Shown: positions 5,995-7,558 of the stretch, piece by piece | Layout of the letters: each line of letters starts with the position of its first letter | How positions within the stretch are numbered: position 1 is the stretch's first letter | NCBI GenBank assembly: GCA_020056645.1 | Contig: JAGVHJ010000522.1 | Span: 1-7,558, forward strand | Length of the DNA: 7,558 nt | Source of the DNA: Desulfobacterales bacterium | GTDB taxonomy: Bacteria > Desulfobacterota > Desulfobacteria > Desulfobacterales > JAHIVH01 | Direction: 5' to 3' | Position numbers and translations under genes: made by a program | The notes under the pieces: model-generated | The model's input: the letters and a program-made list of their open reading frames with translations, nothing else | Database searches by the model: none | What the model was told of the DNA's origin: nothing

Positions 5995-7248
5995 TCAGGA
6001 TATAAACCCCCATAGGGTGAAAAAGATAAAAGAGAGGATGGCTGTTTTTACCAGAAATATATAAACGGGCCTTTTTTCAGGACTTCTTGGGCCTGATCGG
6101 TCGAGCTTCGGCAAAAAGACCATCAGGAGAAATACCGCGGCCAACGTGAGCAATCCCATAAACTCGGAAGGCATCACCTTTAACAGCTGGTAGGGTCCCA
6201 TGAAATACCAGTCGGGCTTGATCCGGTCCGGGGTGACCAGGGGGTCCGCAGGGGTCCGGGTTTCCATCAAGAGGCCATGAAAAAAGAAGACCGCGGCAAA
6301 TAGGATGATCAGGGTGACCAGCGACGCCACGGCTCGATTCAGAACCCCGTGGGGAAATAGGGGTTCTCGTTTCATGGGAGTCTCTCCCGAGAAGAGGCCG
6401 ATGGATGCTGTCGGGCACTTTCCAAGACAGGCCCTGCACCCGTTGCACTGGTTTTGATCCACGCATGCCTTTTTCTTCCCATAGGGAGTGTCCATTGCAA
6501 TGGCCTCGAAGGGGCAGATCCTTTCGCACAGGCCGCACCCGATGCAGCTTTCTTTCTCGATCCGGGCGATCATGTCCGGTGGGGCTGAGACGCCAGTCTC
6601 CCAGACCCGTTTCAAATGGAACCAGATCAGTATCACGATGGAAATCGGGAGAAGGATTACATGAAAGCCGTAAAAAATGGCAAGCGTTGTGCCCGATACC
6701 TCTTTTCCACCTTTTAAAAGCCAGGCGACGCCGTCGCCGATCAGGGGGATGGTCCGCATGGCTTCCGTACCGATGACGCACGCCCAGAACGATTGCTGGG
6801 ACCAAGGCAACAGATAACCGGAAAAGCCGGTTATCAGCATGAGGGTTAGAAGCGCCGACCCTGTATACCACTGGTGGCTTCTGGGGCCTCTGTGGGCGCT
6901 CACATACATGATCCGGAACATGTGGATGAAAAGCATGAGTACGATCAGTTTGGCGTTGATGGCGTGGAGGGTCACGAAAAGGAACCCGTTGGGCGCCTCG
7001 TTCTGGATGAAAACCACCGATTCGAACGCCTTCATCGGATGGGGCGAATAGTAAAAGAGGAGCAGGAGCCCCGTGACGATCTGAAACACCAGAAGCACCG
7101 CCGACACGATGCCGGAATAGGCCAGATAGTCGCCCAATGTCACCGGGGCCACGGTGTCGTCATGGAAAAAAGCATGACGGATCGATTCCCATGGGCGGAT
7201 ATTCTCTATGATGCGATTTTTTATAAAGGATGCGGGCCGGTTATTCAT
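5995..7248 (-). CDS. Cytochrome b (b6 plus subunit IV type) with inserted 2[4Fe-4S] ferredoxin domain
   Basis: A 417-residue quinol-oxidising membrane subunit of a Rieske/cytochrome b complex. The b6-like half has four helices (about 43-65, 88-112, 128-148, 187-213). The heme ligands are H95/H109 (13 residues between) and H196/H211 (14 between, the b6 spacing). The Qo helix motif GYLLPW is at 144-149. The second half has three helices (about 303-326, 362-380, 393-415) with the Qo loop motif PDWY at 345-348 in place of the common PEWY. Between the halves, residues 233-285 form a bacterial-type ferredoxin with two CxxCxxCxxxCP motifs (235-246, 268-279). Four preceding helices with a cytoplasmic N-terminus place this insert in the cytoplasm, near heme bH. 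No Cys occurs before residue 157, so the covalent heme ci anchor of cytochrome b6 is absent. The ATG follows AGGTGAG. It lies 28 bases after the Rieske gene. Confidence 0.93.
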   Translation of the reverse strand: MNNRPASFIKNRIIENIRPWESIRHAFFHDDTVAPVTLGDYLAYSGIVSAVLLVFQIVTGLLLLFYYSPHPMKAFESVVFIQNEAPNGFLFVTLHAINAKLIVLMLFIHMFRIMYVSAHRGPRSHQWYTGSALLTLMLITGFSGYLLPWSQQSFWACVIGTEAMRTIPLIGDGVAWLLKGGKEVSGTTLAIFYGFHVILLPISIVILIWFHLKRVWETGVSAPPDMIARIEKESCIGCGLCERICPFEAIAMDTPYGKKKACVDQNQCNGCRACLGKCPTASIGLFSGETPMKREPLFPHGVLNRAVASLVTLIILFAAVFFFHGLLMETRTPADPLVTPDRIKPDWYFMGPYQLLKVMPSEFMGLLTLAAVFLLMVFLPKLDRSGPRSPEKRPVYIFLVKTAILSFIFFTLWGFIS

Positions 7249-7276
7249 CTCTCACCTTTTTTTGTTTCAGAATGGT

Positions 7277-7558
7277 TCAGGCGACCACGATTTTTACGAT
7301 GGTTCCAGAAGCGATGGTCTTGTACTCCCTGATGCCGGCAGGGGGAGGCCCCGCGACCACCTCTCCGTTTTCATTATAGATGCCGCCGTGGCAGGGACAT
7401 AAAAAGCGTTTGCTTGGTTGATCCCATTTGACGAGGCATCCCAGATGGGTGCAGGTGGCGTTGAATATCCGGTAACCGTTTCCCCGGTTGACGGCGATAA
7501 CAGGAATCGTGGCAAGCATCATGATGGCGGACTCTCCTTCGGGCAGGGAATCGAGATC
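7277..7558 (-). CDS. Rieske [2Fe-2S] protein of a bc-type complex (5' end outside window)
   Basis: The last 93 residues of a Rieske iron-sulfur subunit. The frame stays open to the window edge, beginning D-L-D-S-L-P-E-G-E, which fits the strand before the cluster domain, so the Met pair at 7517-7522 is internal rather than the start. Both cluster boxes are intact: CTHLGC (visible residues 36-41) and CPCHGG (54-59). They supply two Cys and two His ligands plus the disulfide pair. The Ser that hydrogen-bonds the cluster in high-potential Rieske proteins (CPCHGS) is Gly here, while the Tyr two residues further is kept. By family knowledge this suggests a lower potential, as in menaquinol-oxidising complexes. 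The GPPP segment (71-74) is the usual Pro loop. The N-terminal membrane anchor must lie outside. It is the first gene visible in the operon. Confidence 0.93.
   Translation of the reverse strand, partial: DLDSLPEGESAIMMLATIPVIAVNRGNGYRIFNATCTHLGCLVKWDQPSKRFLCPCHGGIYNENGEVVAGPPPAGIREYKTIASGTIVKIVVA

Noticed and set aside
6077..6871. 264-residue frame on the same strand as cytochrome b, shifted
   Set aside because: It overlaps the cytochrome b gene fully in another frame, and its Arg/Pro/His-rich translation has no membrane helices or motifs.
7277..7522. Rieske protein as a complete 81-residue gene starting at the Met pair
   Set aside because: The frame stays open to the window edge and the upstream residues fit the Rieske fold. 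A Rieske protein this short would lack its anchor and first strands.

Overview
The window most likely comes from an anaerobic member of the Desulfobacterota (the former Deltaproteobacteria). This is an inference from gene content: a Rieske/cytochrome b unit with low-potential motifs, a membrane-anchored multiheme cytochrome c, a rubredoxin-like domain, a Tat-exported lipoprotein flavoenzyme and an EHD-like dynamin GTPase. The quinone partner is probably menaquinone. No gene gives a species-level identification.

Layout. Left part, + strand: a 202-base leader without a supportable gene, then an EHD/dynamin-like GTPase (263-1723) with a C-terminal membrane hairpin. It converges, with a 34-base gap, on a minus-strand rhomboid-family membrane protein (1758-2504). 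That protein has lost the catalytic Ser, the catalytic His and the oxyanion Asn, so it is a predicted pseudoprotease. A 126-bp miniature transposable element (2528-2653) sits directly upstream of the rhomboid gene. It has perfect 11-bp terminal inverted repeats beginning GTAA, a second subterminal inverted block and a perfect 8-bp target duplication, and it resembles the ends of IS66-family elements. The remaining non-coding stretch to 2973 holds three hairpins, one of which (13 bp, perfect) follows the 3' end of the large operon.

Right part, all on the minus strand: one tightly packed operon entering from the right edge. In transcription order it encodes a Rieske iron-sulfur protein (5' end outside the window), a full-length b6/subunit-IV-type cytochrome b with a two-[4Fe-4S] ferredoxin domain inserted between its two halves, a C-terminally anchored pentaheme cytochrome c, a small N-terminally anchored protein of unknown family, and a Tat/lipobox flavoprotein of the phytoene desaturase superfamily with a rubredoxin-like CxxC...CxxC domain inserted in its middle. 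Genes are 0 to 28 bases apart or overlap, and most have clear Shine-Dalgarno sites.

How the genes may work together (inference): the Rieske and cytochrome b subunits would oxidise a quinol at the periplasmic Qo site. The high-potential electron would pass through the Rieske cluster to the pentaheme cytochrome and perhaps on to the lipoprotein flavo-rubredoxin enzyme. The low-potential electron would travel through the two b hemes to the cytoplasmic side, where the inserted ferredoxin domain should lie. A bc-type complex wired at its cytoplasmic face to iron-sulfur clusters and at its periplasmic face to a flavo-rubredoxin lipoprotein is the candidate unusual system here. Its substrate and direction are unknown.
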